From positions 1 through 32,870 of the forward strand of contig JBJEQN010000116.1 of the NCBI GenBank assembly GCA_051881775.1: a stretch of 32,870 nucleotides of DNA, given 5' to 3'. The translations under genes and the position numbers were made by a program. Positions within the stretch are counted from its first letter, which is position 1. Each line of letters starts with the position of its first letter. The notes below the pieces were generated by a model that was not told the DNA's origin, did no database searches, and was given only the letters and a program-made list of their open reading frames with translations. This DNA comes from UMGS363 sp051881775 (GTDB lineage Bacteria > Bacillota > Clostridia > Oscillospirales > Ruminococcaceae). Shown in pieces: positions 17,615 to 25,210 of this stretch.

Positions 17615-17650
17615 ATCCGAACACATTTGTGAAGAAAGATGTGTTCGGAT
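17615..17650. repeat. Perfect 12-base inverted repeat
   Basis: ATCCGAACACAT (17615-17626) and ATGTGTTCGGAT (17639-17650) form a stem with a 12-base loop, without a clear T-run on either side. A GAGGAGG RBS-like site and ATGATG follow at 17676-17692 but lead to a stop after four codons. This could be the scar of a lost gene or an element end. Confidence 0.5.
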
Positions 17651-17697
17651 ATAGTTATCCTCTTACGTTTTACTTTGAGGAGGCTTATGATGAAAAG

Positions 17698-18294
17698 TTA
17701 ATTGCCCGTATAATGCGGATATTTGTTTTTATCCGCTTCGGTTATTTTTCTCAGTACACGGCAGGGAACTCCTGCAGCAATTACATTAGAGGGAATATCC
17801 TTTGTGACAACGCTTCCTGCGGCAATGACAGTATTATCACCGATAGTCACTCCGCCCAGAACAATTACGCCTGCACCGAACCATACACTGTTGCCGACAG
17901 TAATAGGTAAAGCCACTTCCAAGCCCTCGTTACGCTGTTCGGCATCAATTGCGTGTTCGGCGGTTGTGAAAAGACAATTCGGAGCAATAAAAATATTGTT
18001 GCCGAATGTCACCTTTCCGCCGTCAAGAATTTGGCAGTTATGATTTGCAAAGAAATAATCGCCTACCGTAGTGTTATATCCAAAATCACACCAAAATGGA
18101 GTGTTTACGACAACATTCTTACCCATTTTAAAGAATATCTGCTTTAAAATAGTACACTGTGCCTCACGGTCAGATGGCTTTATCTGATTGAATTCGTGAC
18201 ATAAGTCGTTGCACCTGTTTATTTCGTTCAGGATCTCCTCGTCATAGTTGGCGTTATACAGAAAGCCCCTATCACGCTTTTCTTTTTCGGTCAT
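17698..18294 (-). CDS. Sugar O-acetyltransferase (Maa/LacA type)
   Basis: 198 aa. An N-terminal Mac-type helical domain (residues 5-55, including RGFLYNANYDEE) is followed by a left-handed beta-helix of hexapeptide repeats (about 60-185). The catalytic histidine is in TTAEHAID (H114), and the tail is the usual AGVPCRVLRKI. The enzyme moves acetyl from acetyl-CoA to a sugar hydroxyl, such as maltose or galactoside. It is last in the six-gene operon, 40 bases after the ThuA-like gene, with GAGGTG as RBS. Together with the upstream esterase it suggests work on acetylated sugars; that link is inference. Confidence 0.92.
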   Translation of the reverse strand: MTEKEKRDRGFLYNANYDEEILNEINRCNDLCHEFNQIKPSDREAQCTILKQIFFKMGKNVVVNTPFWCDFGYNTTVGDYFFANHNCQILDGGKVTFGNNIFIAPNCLFTTAEHAIDAEQRNEGLEVALPITVGNSVWFGAGVIVLGGVTIGDNTVIAAGSVVTKDIPSNVIAAGVPCRVLRKITEADKNKYPHYTGN

Positions 18295-18334
18295 TTCAGC
18301 ACCTCATTTTCACAAAATAAAAAATCCCATACAT

Positions 18335-18970
18335 TTATTTAGCACAATATTCCGCACATCTGATAAGCAGCTTCAGATATTCAGGCTGACCGAGATTTTC
18401 GTAAGAGTGTCCCGGAGTTATGCCTACAACACGTCCTTTTCCATATTGATGCGTCCATAATGCCGGCTGTCTGCCGTGCTGCGAAACGGAATATCCAAGC
18501 ACATTGGTATCTCCCACAATTTTTATCTGATAATGCTCGTCAACGTGAGAAAAAGTGAACGGTGGAATACCGTCGGTTAATTCACAGGGTACAGGCTCAA
18601 ATGATACCGGACATTGCTCGGGGTGAGCTATGAAAAATGCACGCAGAATATTCTGTGTAATAAAATGATCTTCCGGAATATCTGCAATGCCACAGTGTAC
18701 CGCCATAAAGCCCATACCTTGTTTTTTTATGCAGTCATCAAGTATGCTTGTCCATTCATCATCGCACCATAGTGGAGTGGGTATCTGGTCATTCTCAATA
18801 ACATCTTTGAATGTCACAAATAAGTCAGGCATAATTTCAGAAGACAGCGCTTTCGGATTTTCCGTAAGGGTGACATCCCAATTTTCTCTGTCGAAAATAT
18901 CATAAATTATTGGTGTTATTGAATTTGTTGGATGCCAATAATCTCCTGTCAGAACAAGTACCTTTTTCAT
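18335..18970 (-). CDS. ThuA-like domain protein
   Basis: 211 aa with the class I glutamine-amidotransferase-like fold of ThuA. It begins with a KKVLVLTGDYWH strand-turn, has MGFMAVHCGIADIPED in the middle, and ends with a YGKGRVVGITPGHSYENLG segment. ThuA-type proteins take part in breakdown of trehalose or other sugars, but their reaction is not well defined. No signal peptide was seen, so it is cytoplasmic. An AAAAGGAG RBS lies upstream; the gene follows the esterase by 15 bases. Confidence 0.85.
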   Translation of the reverse strand: MKKVLVLTGDYWHPTNSITPIIYDIFDRENWDVTLTENPKALSSEIMPDLFVTFKDVIENDQIPTPLWCDDEWTSILDDCIKKQGMGFMAVHCGIADIPEDHFITQNILRAFFIAHPEQCPVSFEPVPCELTDGIPPFTFSHVDEHYQIKIVGDTNVLGYSVSQHGRQPALWTHQYGKGRVVGITPGHSYENLGQPEYLKLLIRCAEYCAK

Positions 18971-18985
18971 ATTATTTTTCTCCTT

Positions 18986-19933
18986 TTAAAAGTATTTCTC
19001 ACAGTATTCAAGTGACCTATCCATAAACTCATGCAGCTTGTCAAGATCTGCATACATACCGTGATTTGAGTTTGGAAAATCAATATAATCGTATGTTATC
19101 CCTGATTTTTCAAGAGCATCTAAAAGCAGTACCCGAGAACTTGCAGGAACAGCGTGATCTTTCAGACCATATCCGACAAGAGTAGGCACAGATGCCGCAT
19201 TAACAAGTCTTGCAGGAGATATTTCATCAACATAGCGCTCGTATTCTCCGCTTTCAATCATCTCATCGGTAATGTCCTTGCCCGTCATCCATTGCAGAAA
19301 TTCAGTATCGGTTTTGATTTTGTTTACTTTTTTCAGCAGTGACCAATATGTTGGCTCAAAGTCCGACGGACCTGCAAGCTGAAAAACAAATTTTACGGGA
19401 ATTGCCGAGCTTTCAGCGCATTTGTAAGCATAGTTCATCGCCAGCGTACCTCCTGCCGAAACTCCGCAGGTAGCCATTCCCGACACATTATATCCAAGCT
19501 CGGAGCATTTCTCATTGATTGCAGAAACGCAGCTTTTGATTTGCTCATTCATAAGATTGAGGTCGGCTTTTACGCCGCTATTTTGCAGGGTATAATCTAC
19601 CGTGGCAGAGATATATCCTTTGGAAGCATAAAACCTGCACCAACTGTCGCCGTCCTCTTTTGCCCCGGAATTAAAGCTGCCACCGTGAATGTATAGTATA
19701 ACATTTTGTGGCTGCTCTTTGTCCAACCCCGTGGGGATATACAGGTCAAATTTATGTCCACCTGTGTTTTCATATGTAATGTCCTTGTAAATCGTTCCAA
19801 TATTTTCGTCCCAGTCAACAGCTATCAGTTTTTCGGGAGCACTTCCTAACAGCTGCATTCTGATAAGTGCGCTTGATAAAAATGAAATAACAAACGCAGT
19901 AACATATATAAATATTTTTGTGTTCTTTTTCAT
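18986..19933 (-). CDS. Membrane-anchored alpha/beta-hydrolase (esterase)
   Basis: 315 aa with an N-terminal hydrophobic helix (6-28) that is likely an uncleaved anchor placing the enzyme outside the cell. The oxyanion motif HGGSF is at 83-87. The nucleophile is S159 in GVSAGG, with D259 in LKDH and H291 in SNHG, giving a complete Ser-Asp-His triad of the hormone-sensitive-lipase/carbohydrate-esterase type. Likely reaction: removal of acyl groups from sugars or xylan. Its ATG overlaps the stop of the upstream 32-codon gene as ATGA, so translation is coupled. Confidence 0.88.
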   Translation of the reverse strand: MKKNTKIFIYVTAFVISFLSSALIRMQLLGSAPEKLIAVDWDENIGTIYKDITYENTGGHKFDLYIPTGLDKEQPQNVILYIHGGSFNSGAKEDGDSWCRFYASKGYISATVDYTLQNSGVKADLNLMNEQIKSCVSAINEKCSELGYNVSGMATCGVSAGGTLAMNYAYKCAESSAIPVKFVFQLAGPSDFEPTYWSLLKKVNKIKTDTEFLQWMTGKDITDEMIESGEYERYVDEISPARLVNAASVPTLVGYGLKDHAVPASSRVLLLDALEKSGITYDYIDFPNSNHGMYADLDKLHEFMDRSLEYCEKYF

Positions 19934-20028
19934 ATTATATTATCCAGAAAAAGCTTGCCGAAAATAGCTCCCAATATTACGCCAAGCAATATTATAATGA
20001 TAAGTGTGATAACTTCTTTTTTCTTCAT
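19930..20028 (-). CDS. 32-residue single-span membrane peptide
   Basis: A very short gene between the HAD phosphatase and the esterase. It starts at ATG 20028 with a good RBS (GGAGAAG). The order is a Met-Lys-Lys-Lys-Glu start, a long Ile/Leu/Val/Gly helix spanning about residues 6-26, then a short Lys/Phe/Asp tail. Its TGA overlaps the esterase ATG by four bases. That coupling and the RBS argue that it is translated. It may be a leader that couples translation or a small partner that anchors or regulates the esterase. Confidence 0.65.
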   Translation of the reverse strand: MKKKEVITLIIIILLGVILGAIFGKLFLDNII

Positions 20029-20039
20029 TTCTTCTCCAA

Positions 20040-20747
20040 TTACTTAATGATAAAGTCGATAAGCTGTTCAAAGCTGCCACGGGGATATACGGAAATATCC
20101 CTTCGCTCCTTGTTAATAAGGCAGTCAGTCAGCAGGAAAACGTTGAGTCCTGCCTTTTGAGCAGCTTCCATATCTTCCGTAACGTCATTGCCTACCATCA
20201 GGCATTGTTCCGCAGCGACATTGAGTCTTTTGGCAATTTCTTGGTAATAAGCGGGATTTGGCTTACAGTAGCCTATGTTTTCATAAGTTGTGTACAGTTC
20301 AAAATCTCCCGGTTCAAAGCCTGCCCAGCGGATACGGCTCTCTGTTGCAAATGACGGAAAAATCGGATTTGTTGCCAGAGCAATCTGATAACCCATTTCT
20401 TTTATAGTACGCACTGCTATTGCTGCTTGCGGATTGATTTTACACAGCTCTTTGGTCATCTGAAATTCTTTTGCGTAAAATTCATCAAACAGCGGTTTGT
20501 CGGCATAGACCTTTTCTCCGAATATTTCTGCGAATCTGTTCCAGAATGCCTGTTCGTTAGTCCTTGTGCCGTCATTCTTCACCATAGCGGCAGTTCCTGC
20601 CCATATACCGTCGATGAGATTTTGCGGTTCATAGCCGTGTGGTGCAAGCTTTTTTGCAAGCAGCTTAAAATACCCTTTTGTAAATTCGTCGTTGTCCATT
20701 GGGAGCAGGGTTCCGTCCAAATCGAATAATACAGTAGTTTTTTCCAT
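20040..20747 (-). CDS. HAD-superfamily phosphatase
   Basis: 235 aa with all HAD motifs: DLDGT (D9 nucleophile, D11), motif II T126 in LATNP, motif III K162 in GYCKPNP, and motif IV GNDVTED (D188, E191, D192). The cap is helical (about 20-100), so it is of the C1 type. It most likely removes phosphate from a small metabolite, perhaps a sugar phosphate; the substrate is unknown. It follows DegV by 15 bases with an AAAGGA RBS. Confidence 0.9.
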   Translation of the reverse strand: MEKTTVLFDLDGTLLPMDNDEFTKGYFKLLAKKLAPHGYEPQNLIDGIWAGTAAMVKNDGTRTNEQAFWNRFAEIFGEKVYADKPLFDEFYAKEFQMTKELCKINPQAAIAVRTIKEMGYQIALATNPIFPSFATESRIRWAGFEPGDFELYTTYENIGYCKPNPAYYQEIAKRLNVAAEQCLMVGNDVTEDMEAAQKAGLNVFLLTDCLINKERRDISVYPRGSFEQLIDFIIK

Positions 20748-20762
20748 TTTCAGCGTCCTTTC

Positions 20763-21626
20763 TTATGTTCGGTAAAGTATGCCTATCATATTCGACCCCG
20801 TATTTATTCCAATCACACATCCAACGTGATATTCTGCTATAGGCGGACAGTCGAGCGTTTTGGAACAGGCAGATTTCAGTTCATTAAATGTCTCGGTGTT
20901 ATTACCGTACACAAGAGCATAATTTGTCCCGGGACGGCGTTCAGATAAACATCTGTCCAACAGCATTTTTATTGCGTTTTTCTCACCTCTTGCTTTTGAT
21001 ACTATCTTTGCATCGCCGTCCTCAAAAGTGATAAGGGGCTTTAGTCCCAGTGCATCGCCTACAAAAGCTGCCGCAGGTGAAATGCGTCCGGATTTTTTGA
21101 CGAATCTAAGGACAAGCGGCACAAACATTGCTCTTGTGTGTTCCAGCCAGTCATTGATGTGAGCTATGATCTCCTCAACAGAAGCCCCGCTTTTTATCAT
21201 TTGTGCTCCCTCAATAACAGGAATACCGTAAGCCATACTATACGTTTTTGAATCAATAATATGAATATTAAATTTGTCCTTTGCATCGGCATTTTCTTCA
21301 AAGAAAATATTTTTACTTAATACAGCTGCCTGATATGTTCCTGAGCCTTTGGAATTAAGTGTCACTTGTATCAGGTCTGTATAACCTTCTTTATATGTGT
21401 TTTCATATAATTCGGAGTATAGATTAACAGATACCTGCGAGGAAACGGGAAGAGTCTGTGATTCTTCAAGAATTTTGTAAAACTCATGAGTGGAAATATC
21501 AATTCCATCTCTGTAATCCTTATCGTTTGCCCTTATTGTTAATGGCAGAACAGAGATATTCAGTTTTTCACAAAAATTAACGGGAATATCCGCTGTGGAG
21601 TCTGTAGCTATTTTGATTTTTTGCAT
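20763..21626 (-). CDS. DegV-family fatty-acid-binding protein
   Basis: 287 aa. It begins with the DegV signature KIATDSTADIP and continues with the typical VLPLTIRANDKDYRDG, SQVSVN and GTYQAAV segments. Lipid-binding DegV proteins (FakB) deliver fatty acids to a kinase in Gram-positive bacteria; no FakA gene is visible here. First gene of the six-gene operon, with its promoter and the TetR operator just upstream. RBS AAAGGAAC. Confidence 0.9.
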   Translation of the reverse strand: MQKIKIATDSTADIPVNFCEKLNISVLPLTIRANDKDYRDGIDISTHEFYKILEESQTLPVSSQVSVNLYSELYENTYKEGYTDLIQVTLNSKGSGTYQAAVLSKNIFFEENADAKDKFNIHIIDSKTYSMAYGIPVIEGAQMIKSGASVEEIIAHINDWLEHTRAMFVPLVLRFVKKSGRISPAAAFVGDALGLKPLITFEDGDAKIVSKARGEKNAIKMLLDRCLSERRPGTNYALVYGNNTETFNELKSACSKTLDCPPIAEYHVGCVIGINTGSNMIGILYRT

Positions 21627-21687
21627 ATTCAGTTCCTTTCATATTGACTTATTATCTAATAACTGATATACTTGAAACAGTATTCGT

Positions 21688-21711
21688 TTAATGCGACTTG
21701 TGTTGCATTAA
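21688..21711. promoter_or_regulatory. TetR operator candidate 1 (TTAATGC-N10-GCATTAA)
   Basis: Perfect 7-base arms with a 10-base centre that includes GACTTG. It begins just after the -10 box of the DegV promoter and covers the likely transcription start, so binding would block the operon. Confidence 0.6.
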
Positions 21712-21715
21712 CGCT

Positions 21716-21744
21716 ATTATAATATACTTTTTTGCTGAATTCAA
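21716..21744 (-). promoter_or_regulatory. Promoter of the DegV operon
   Basis: On the minus strand TTGAAT (21744-21739) and TATAAT (21721-21716) are separated by 17 bases. This places the start of transcription within the TTAATGC palindrome. Confidence 0.75.
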
Positions 21745-21760
21745 TATATGATGTCAGAAT

Positions 21761-21786
21761 TGCGACTTTTTGGTGGAAAAGTCGCA
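21761..21786. promoter_or_regulatory. TetR operator candidate 2 (TGCGACTTTT-N6-AAAAGTCGCA)
   Basis: Perfect 10-base arms, directly before the RBS of the TetR gene. The word TGCGACTT also occurs in operator 1, suggesting one protein binds both. It could control the regulator's own gene, or fold as an RNA hairpin in its leader. Confidence 0.6.
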
Positions 21787-21804
21787 TTGTAGGAAGGAAA
21801 TACA

Positions 21805-22320
21805 ATGGGAAGCAATATAAAAACAGTGGGATTTTTAAAGGAATGTATGTCGGACGCACTTTTAAAGCTTATGAACGAGAAAAAGTTTTCACAGATAACT
21901 ATCCATGAAATATCCGCAGAGGCAGGCGTGAACCGTTCTACTTGGTTTCGTAATTTTACTTCCAAGGAAGATGCAATTACGTATAAATATATTCGGTTAT
22001 GGGAGCATTGGGCAGATGAACACAGTATATCGGAGCGAAACAATTTTACACTCGATAACGCACGTGATTTTTTTGAGTTCAACTATTCTATACGGCATAT
22101 CCATCGAATAGTGTATTCGGCAGAGCTGCAATCGGCATTATTTGACGCATTTTACCGTGTAATGACACCTCAGTTCGGTGCAAATGCGGCGGAATGTTAT
22201 CAAAGCAGATTTTATTCTTATGGTCTGTTCGGTTATCTTGATGAATGGATAAAACGGGGATTTTGTGAAACTCCCGAGGAAATGACAGCGCTTTTTCTGG
22301 ATATGATCAAAAATGGATAA
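21805..22320 (+). CDS. TetR-family repressor, divergent from DegV operon
   Basis: 171 aa. An N-terminal TetR helix-turn-helix (residues about 15-60) contains KKFSQITIHEISAEAGVNRS followed by TWFRNFTSKED. A short helical ligand and dimer domain follows, which looks like a compact C-terminal type. Divergent placement and the two palindromes between the genes suggest it represses both itself and the DegV operon, with release by a ligand such as a fatty acid or sugar derivative. RBS GGAAGGAAA. A terminator follows. Confidence 0.85.
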   Translation: MGSNIKTVGFLKECMSDALLKLMNEKKFSQITIHEISAEAGVNRSTWFRNFTSKEDAITYKYIRLWEHWADEHSISERNNFTLDNARDFFEFNYSIRHIHRIVYSAELQSALFDAFYRVMTPQFGANAAECYQSRFYSYGLFGYLDEWIKRGFCETPEEMTALFLDMIKNG

Positions 22321-22328
22321 TAAAAATG

Positions 22329-22367
22329 CAGGCTGAAAGGAATTCTTTTCAGCCTGTTGTGTTTTTA
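22329..22367 (+). terminator. Terminator after TetR gene
   Basis: CAGGCTGAAA (22329-22338) pairs with TTTCAGCCTG (22347-22356), followed by a T-rich tail. It sits between the converging TetR and GH43 genes. Confidence 0.8.
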
Positions 22368-22398
22368 CAATCATGTATTCAAATTCATTAAGATAAGA

Positions 22399-23868
22399 CT
22401 ATTCTTCCAGATAATCAATAGTAAGATTGTCAAATTCTGCTGTATTTCCACCCACGGCATACAGTCCGATGACAACACCCGTAAATCCACCCGAAACCTC
22501 GCTGGTGAGATATTTTGTCTGTCCGCAGCCAAGATGCGTATCTCCCACATAGAAGTTATAGAAAAGATTATCGGCAGTTATTCTCAGCTTTGCGCTGTCC
22601 GAAGCAATGGGAACGACAGTCTGAATATGCTTTATGCCGCCGATATTAAGCTTCAGCACAGCTTCAAAGCCGCTGTCCGTCTTACGCAGAGCAACTTCGT
22701 AATGCTCCGCTTCGCACATATAAACGGTAACTCCTGCTTCTCCGCAGTCAATGGAAAGGTCAACTGAAAGGTCAAATTTGAAATCTCTCTGACGCATGCC
22801 GATGAATGTGGGAGAGTCTGTATCATCAAGGGAAATATCAGTTCCGTGCAGGACTGCCTTGTTTGACGAAAGCTCATAATTTTCAAGTTTCGGGTGACGG
22901 AGATAGCACCATTCGATATTCCAATCGGTGTTTTCAAAGGTGTAATTCTTTTTGGGTGACTGTACAAAATCACCCTCAAGCTCATAGTTTTCATCACAAG
23001 TTCCGTCTTTGCCTGCGGTAAACCAGCCGTCCCCGTTAAACTGTACGGGAATAAGGAAAACTTCACGTCCGAGATTGTGATAGGGCATCCACATATGTAT
23101 CTGACGGAAACCAAGGCAAGCAATGTGCCAATTTCCATTATAGTCCTCGACAAGGTCGCCGTGACCTATGCCCTGAATGATAAAGGGAGCTTTGTTGCGG
23201 TTTGTCAGCACAGGATTTTTCGGATAATTCTCAAAAGGCCCCCATACCGACTTTGAACGTGCGTAGGTTATCATGTGACCGTATTCCGTGCCGCCCTCGG
23301 CAGCCATAAGGTAGTAGTATTCGCCTATTTTATATAAATGTGGGCTTTCAAGGTAACGTCCGCCCGAGCCTTGCCATATACACTTGCTTGCGGAAAGCTT
23401 TTCTCCCGTTTCAATGTTTATCTCGCATTGTACAACTCCGCCAACACCGTTGTCATCGCTGCCGTTGCTCATAAAATAAGTCCTGCCGTCCTCGAAGTAA
23501 AGGGAAGGGTCAATTCCGCCCTGTTTTACTGTGATAGGCTCCGACCATTCGCCATAAATATCATCGGTGTAAACATAGAAATTTTCGTGTGTAGTGTCGT
23601 TGGTAGTTACCATGTAAAAGCGTCCGTTATTGTATCGAATAGTGGGTGCAAAAACACCGCCCGAGCTGTTTATCTTTTCAAGCATTACCTGACTTTTTCG
23701 TGTGAGAACGTGTCCTATCTGCTTCCAGTTCACAAGGTCCTCGCTCTCGAAAAGAGGTACGCCGGGGAAGTACTGGAAAGAACTGCAAACCATATAATAC
23801 TTGCCATTTGCTCTGCATACGCTGGGGTCGGGATAAAAGCCTTTTAATACGGGGTTTGTGTAAATCAT
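22399..23868 (-). CDS. GH43 beta-xylosidase/arabinofuranosidase
   Basis: 489 aa. An N-terminal five-bladed beta-propeller (1-290) is followed by a C-terminal beta-sandwich (about 305-489) of the kind found in GH43 beta-xylosidases. Catalytic positions are visible: base D14 in GFYPDPS, pKa-modulating D120 in GIDPS, and acid E174 in LESPHLYK. No signal peptide, so it acts inside the cell on imported oligosaccharides. Substrate is probably short xylan or arabinoxylan pieces; the GH43 subfamily cannot be set by eye. AGGAGAATTTCT precedes ATG, with a good promoter upstream. The AraC regulator is the next upstream gene. Confidence 0.93.
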   Translation of the reverse strand: MIYTNPVLKGFYPDPSVCRANGKYYMVCSSFQYFPGVPLFESEDLVNWKQIGHVLTRKSQVMLEKINSSGGVFAPTIRYNNGRFYMVTTNDTTHENFYVYTDDIYGEWSEPITVKQGGIDPSLYFEDGRTYFMSNGSDDNGVGGVVQCEINIETGEKLSASKCIWQGSGGRYLESPHLYKIGEYYYLMAAEGGTEYGHMITYARSKSVWGPFENYPKNPVLTNRNKAPFIIQGIGHGDLVEDYNGNWHIACLGFRQIHMWMPYHNLGREVFLIPVQFNGDGWFTAGKDGTCDENYELEGDFVQSPKKNYTFENTDWNIEWCYLRHPKLENYELSSNKAVLHGTDISLDDTDSPTFIGMRQRDFKFDLSVDLSIDCGEAGVTVYMCEAEHYEVALRKTDSGFEAVLKLNIGGIKHIQTVVPIASDSAKLRITADNLFYNFYVGDTHLGCGQTKYLTSEVSGGFTGVVIGLYAVGGNTAEFDNLTIDYLEE

Positions 23869-23972
23869 AGAAATTCTCCTGCCTTTTTTGTAATAATTGT
23901 TTGCGATGTGCTTGTACAGATGATGAATATATACAATACGCTCTGCCTGTCAATTGACCGCATATTATTCGT

Positions 23973-24001
23973 ATTATATCACATACATTTATTTTTTTCA
24001 A
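23973..24001 (-). promoter_or_regulatory. Promoter of GH43 gene
   Basis: On the minus strand TTGAAA (24001-23996) and TATAAT (23978-23973) are separated by 17 bases, with an extended TGA before the -10. The promoter lies between the AraC stop and the GH43 start; the leader is about 100 bases. Confidence 0.75.
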
Positions 24002-24035
24002 GAAGAATTTTTTTGATTACAGAAATTTTCTTATC

Positions 24036-24830
24036 TCATTGACTGTCAGTATTTTGGCTCTTTCTGAATTGCAAAGGAGTGATACTGTACTGCTTTTTAA
24101 ACACCCTGATAAAGTTTTCGCAGTTATTATATCCGCACATTTCGGCAATTTTGCTTAAATCAATATCGGTGCTTTTCAGAAGCTTTTTTGCATAGCTTAA
24201 CCTGAAATTAAGCAGATCATCTCTCGGGGAAATACCAAATTGTTTGTGGTATAGCATACTGAAGTGACTTCTGGTAAGGTAAAAAGCCTTGGACATACGG
24301 TCTACCGTCCAGACAGCAGGATTATCTCTGATTTGGTTTCGCAGGTCAATAAGCCGTAATGACATAGCATTATCTCTGTGGCTTTTTGGAGTCGGATATA
24401 TCCTGTTATGGTTCAGTTCATTAAGAATTTCGTCAAGAGCTTTTTCCATTTCCGCTTTATGGTCAACAAGAACATCTGTAAGCGCCCATGTAATAAATCC
24501 GATTTTTTCGCTGATTCCAAATGTATTGTTTATATAGAAAATCTCGTTCAGCGGCAGTTTTTTTTCTTTGATATAATTGTCATCCGAAACGATAAACTTT
24601 ACGTAATCATTCACAAAGCCGCCTTTAAGCGAATAGTAGTCCTGAGGTGTGCCGGGGGTATAAATAATGCAAGCATCATTTTTGGTGACAACGGCTTCAC
24701 CGTTCATGACAATAGTTACCGGGTTATAAAAATGAAGAAATAAATACAGAGGCTCACCGCAGGATAATTTCATATGAAAGCTTTCATGCTCGGCTCTGTT
24801 GCTGAAAGCTCCGCATATTTTTATATTCAT
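24036..24830 (-). CDS. AraC-family transcriptional regulator
   Basis: 264 aa. An N-terminal cupin-like sugar-sensing part (about 20-100) and a C-terminal double HTH (about 165-260). The first HTH contains WTVDRMSKAFYLTRSHFSML, and the second ends with the family signature CGYNNCENFIRVFKKQYSITP. It lies directly upstream of GH43 and divergent from GH27, so it probably activates one or both in response to xylan- or galactose-type sugars. RBS GGAGGTGG, ATG 24830. Confidence 0.9.
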   Translation of the reverse strand: MNIKICGAFSNRAEHESFHMKLSCGEPLYLFLHFYNPVTIVMNGEAVVTKNDACIIYTPGTPQDYYSLKGGFVNDYVKFIVSDDNYIKEKKLPLNEIFYINNTFGISEKIGFITWALTDVLVDHKAEMEKALDEILNELNHNRIYPTPKSHRDNAMSLRLIDLRNQIRDNPAVWTVDRMSKAFYLTRSHFSMLYHKQFGISPRDDLLNFRLSYAKKLLKSTDIDLSKIAEMCGYNNCENFIRVFKKQYSITPLQFRKSQNTDSQ

Positions 24831-25074
24831 TTTCGCCCACCTCCGCTTGGATAAAATAGTTATAATATAATAATAACATACAAAATGATAATTTTTAAGA
24901 ATAAAATAGTAAAAAAGCTGTAAATCTTTTAACTCTTTTAGAATATTTGCAACAAAATGACAGCCTAAAAATACCTAATACCCTTCATATTTTGACTGAT
25001 AAGCCGAAACGGGAACATTTACACAATTGCAACTTTAAGTATTTGTGTTATTATGTGTTTAGAAAAGTATCGTT
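24831..25074. other. AT-rich divergent control region between AraC and GH27
   Basis: About 245 bases with no gene. It holds the predicted GH27 promoter and several AT-rich boxes on the AraC side. No clear AraC half-sites could be fixed by eye. Confidence 0.45.
25027..25054 (+). promoter_or_regulatory. Predicted promoter of GH27 gene
   Basis: TTGCAA at 25027-25032, a 16-base spacer and TATTAT at 25049-25054, with TG upstream of the -10. Transcription would begin near 25061, putting the MITE in the leader RNA. Confidence 0.55.
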
Positions 25075-25194
25075 ACTAAGGAAACGCTGATTAATACGTT
25101 TCAGCCGTTTTTCAAAATGTACTCAAAGACGGAAACTCGTACATTTTTCAAAACGGCAAAACGAACGCTGCGCTTTAATCAGCTTTTTCCTAAT
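25075..25194. mobile_element. 120-bp hairpin MITE
   Basis: The left terminus ACTAAGGAAACGCTGATTAA pairs imperfectly with the right terminus (25174-25194, ending TTTTTCCTAAT). A second inner pair, 25104-25122 with 25139-25157, matches at 17 of 19 positions, so nearly the whole element folds back on itself. It has no ORF and its left end matches the lone end at 8104. A target-site duplication of TA or TAA is possible but not certain. Confidence 0.7.
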
Positions 25195-25210
25195 ATAAAG
25201 GGGGTAAAGT

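Noticed and set aside
17629..17910. Plus-strand ORF at the acetyltransferase 3' end
   Set aside because: Starts inside a hairpin, has no RBS and mostly overlaps the acetyltransferase, which is certain.
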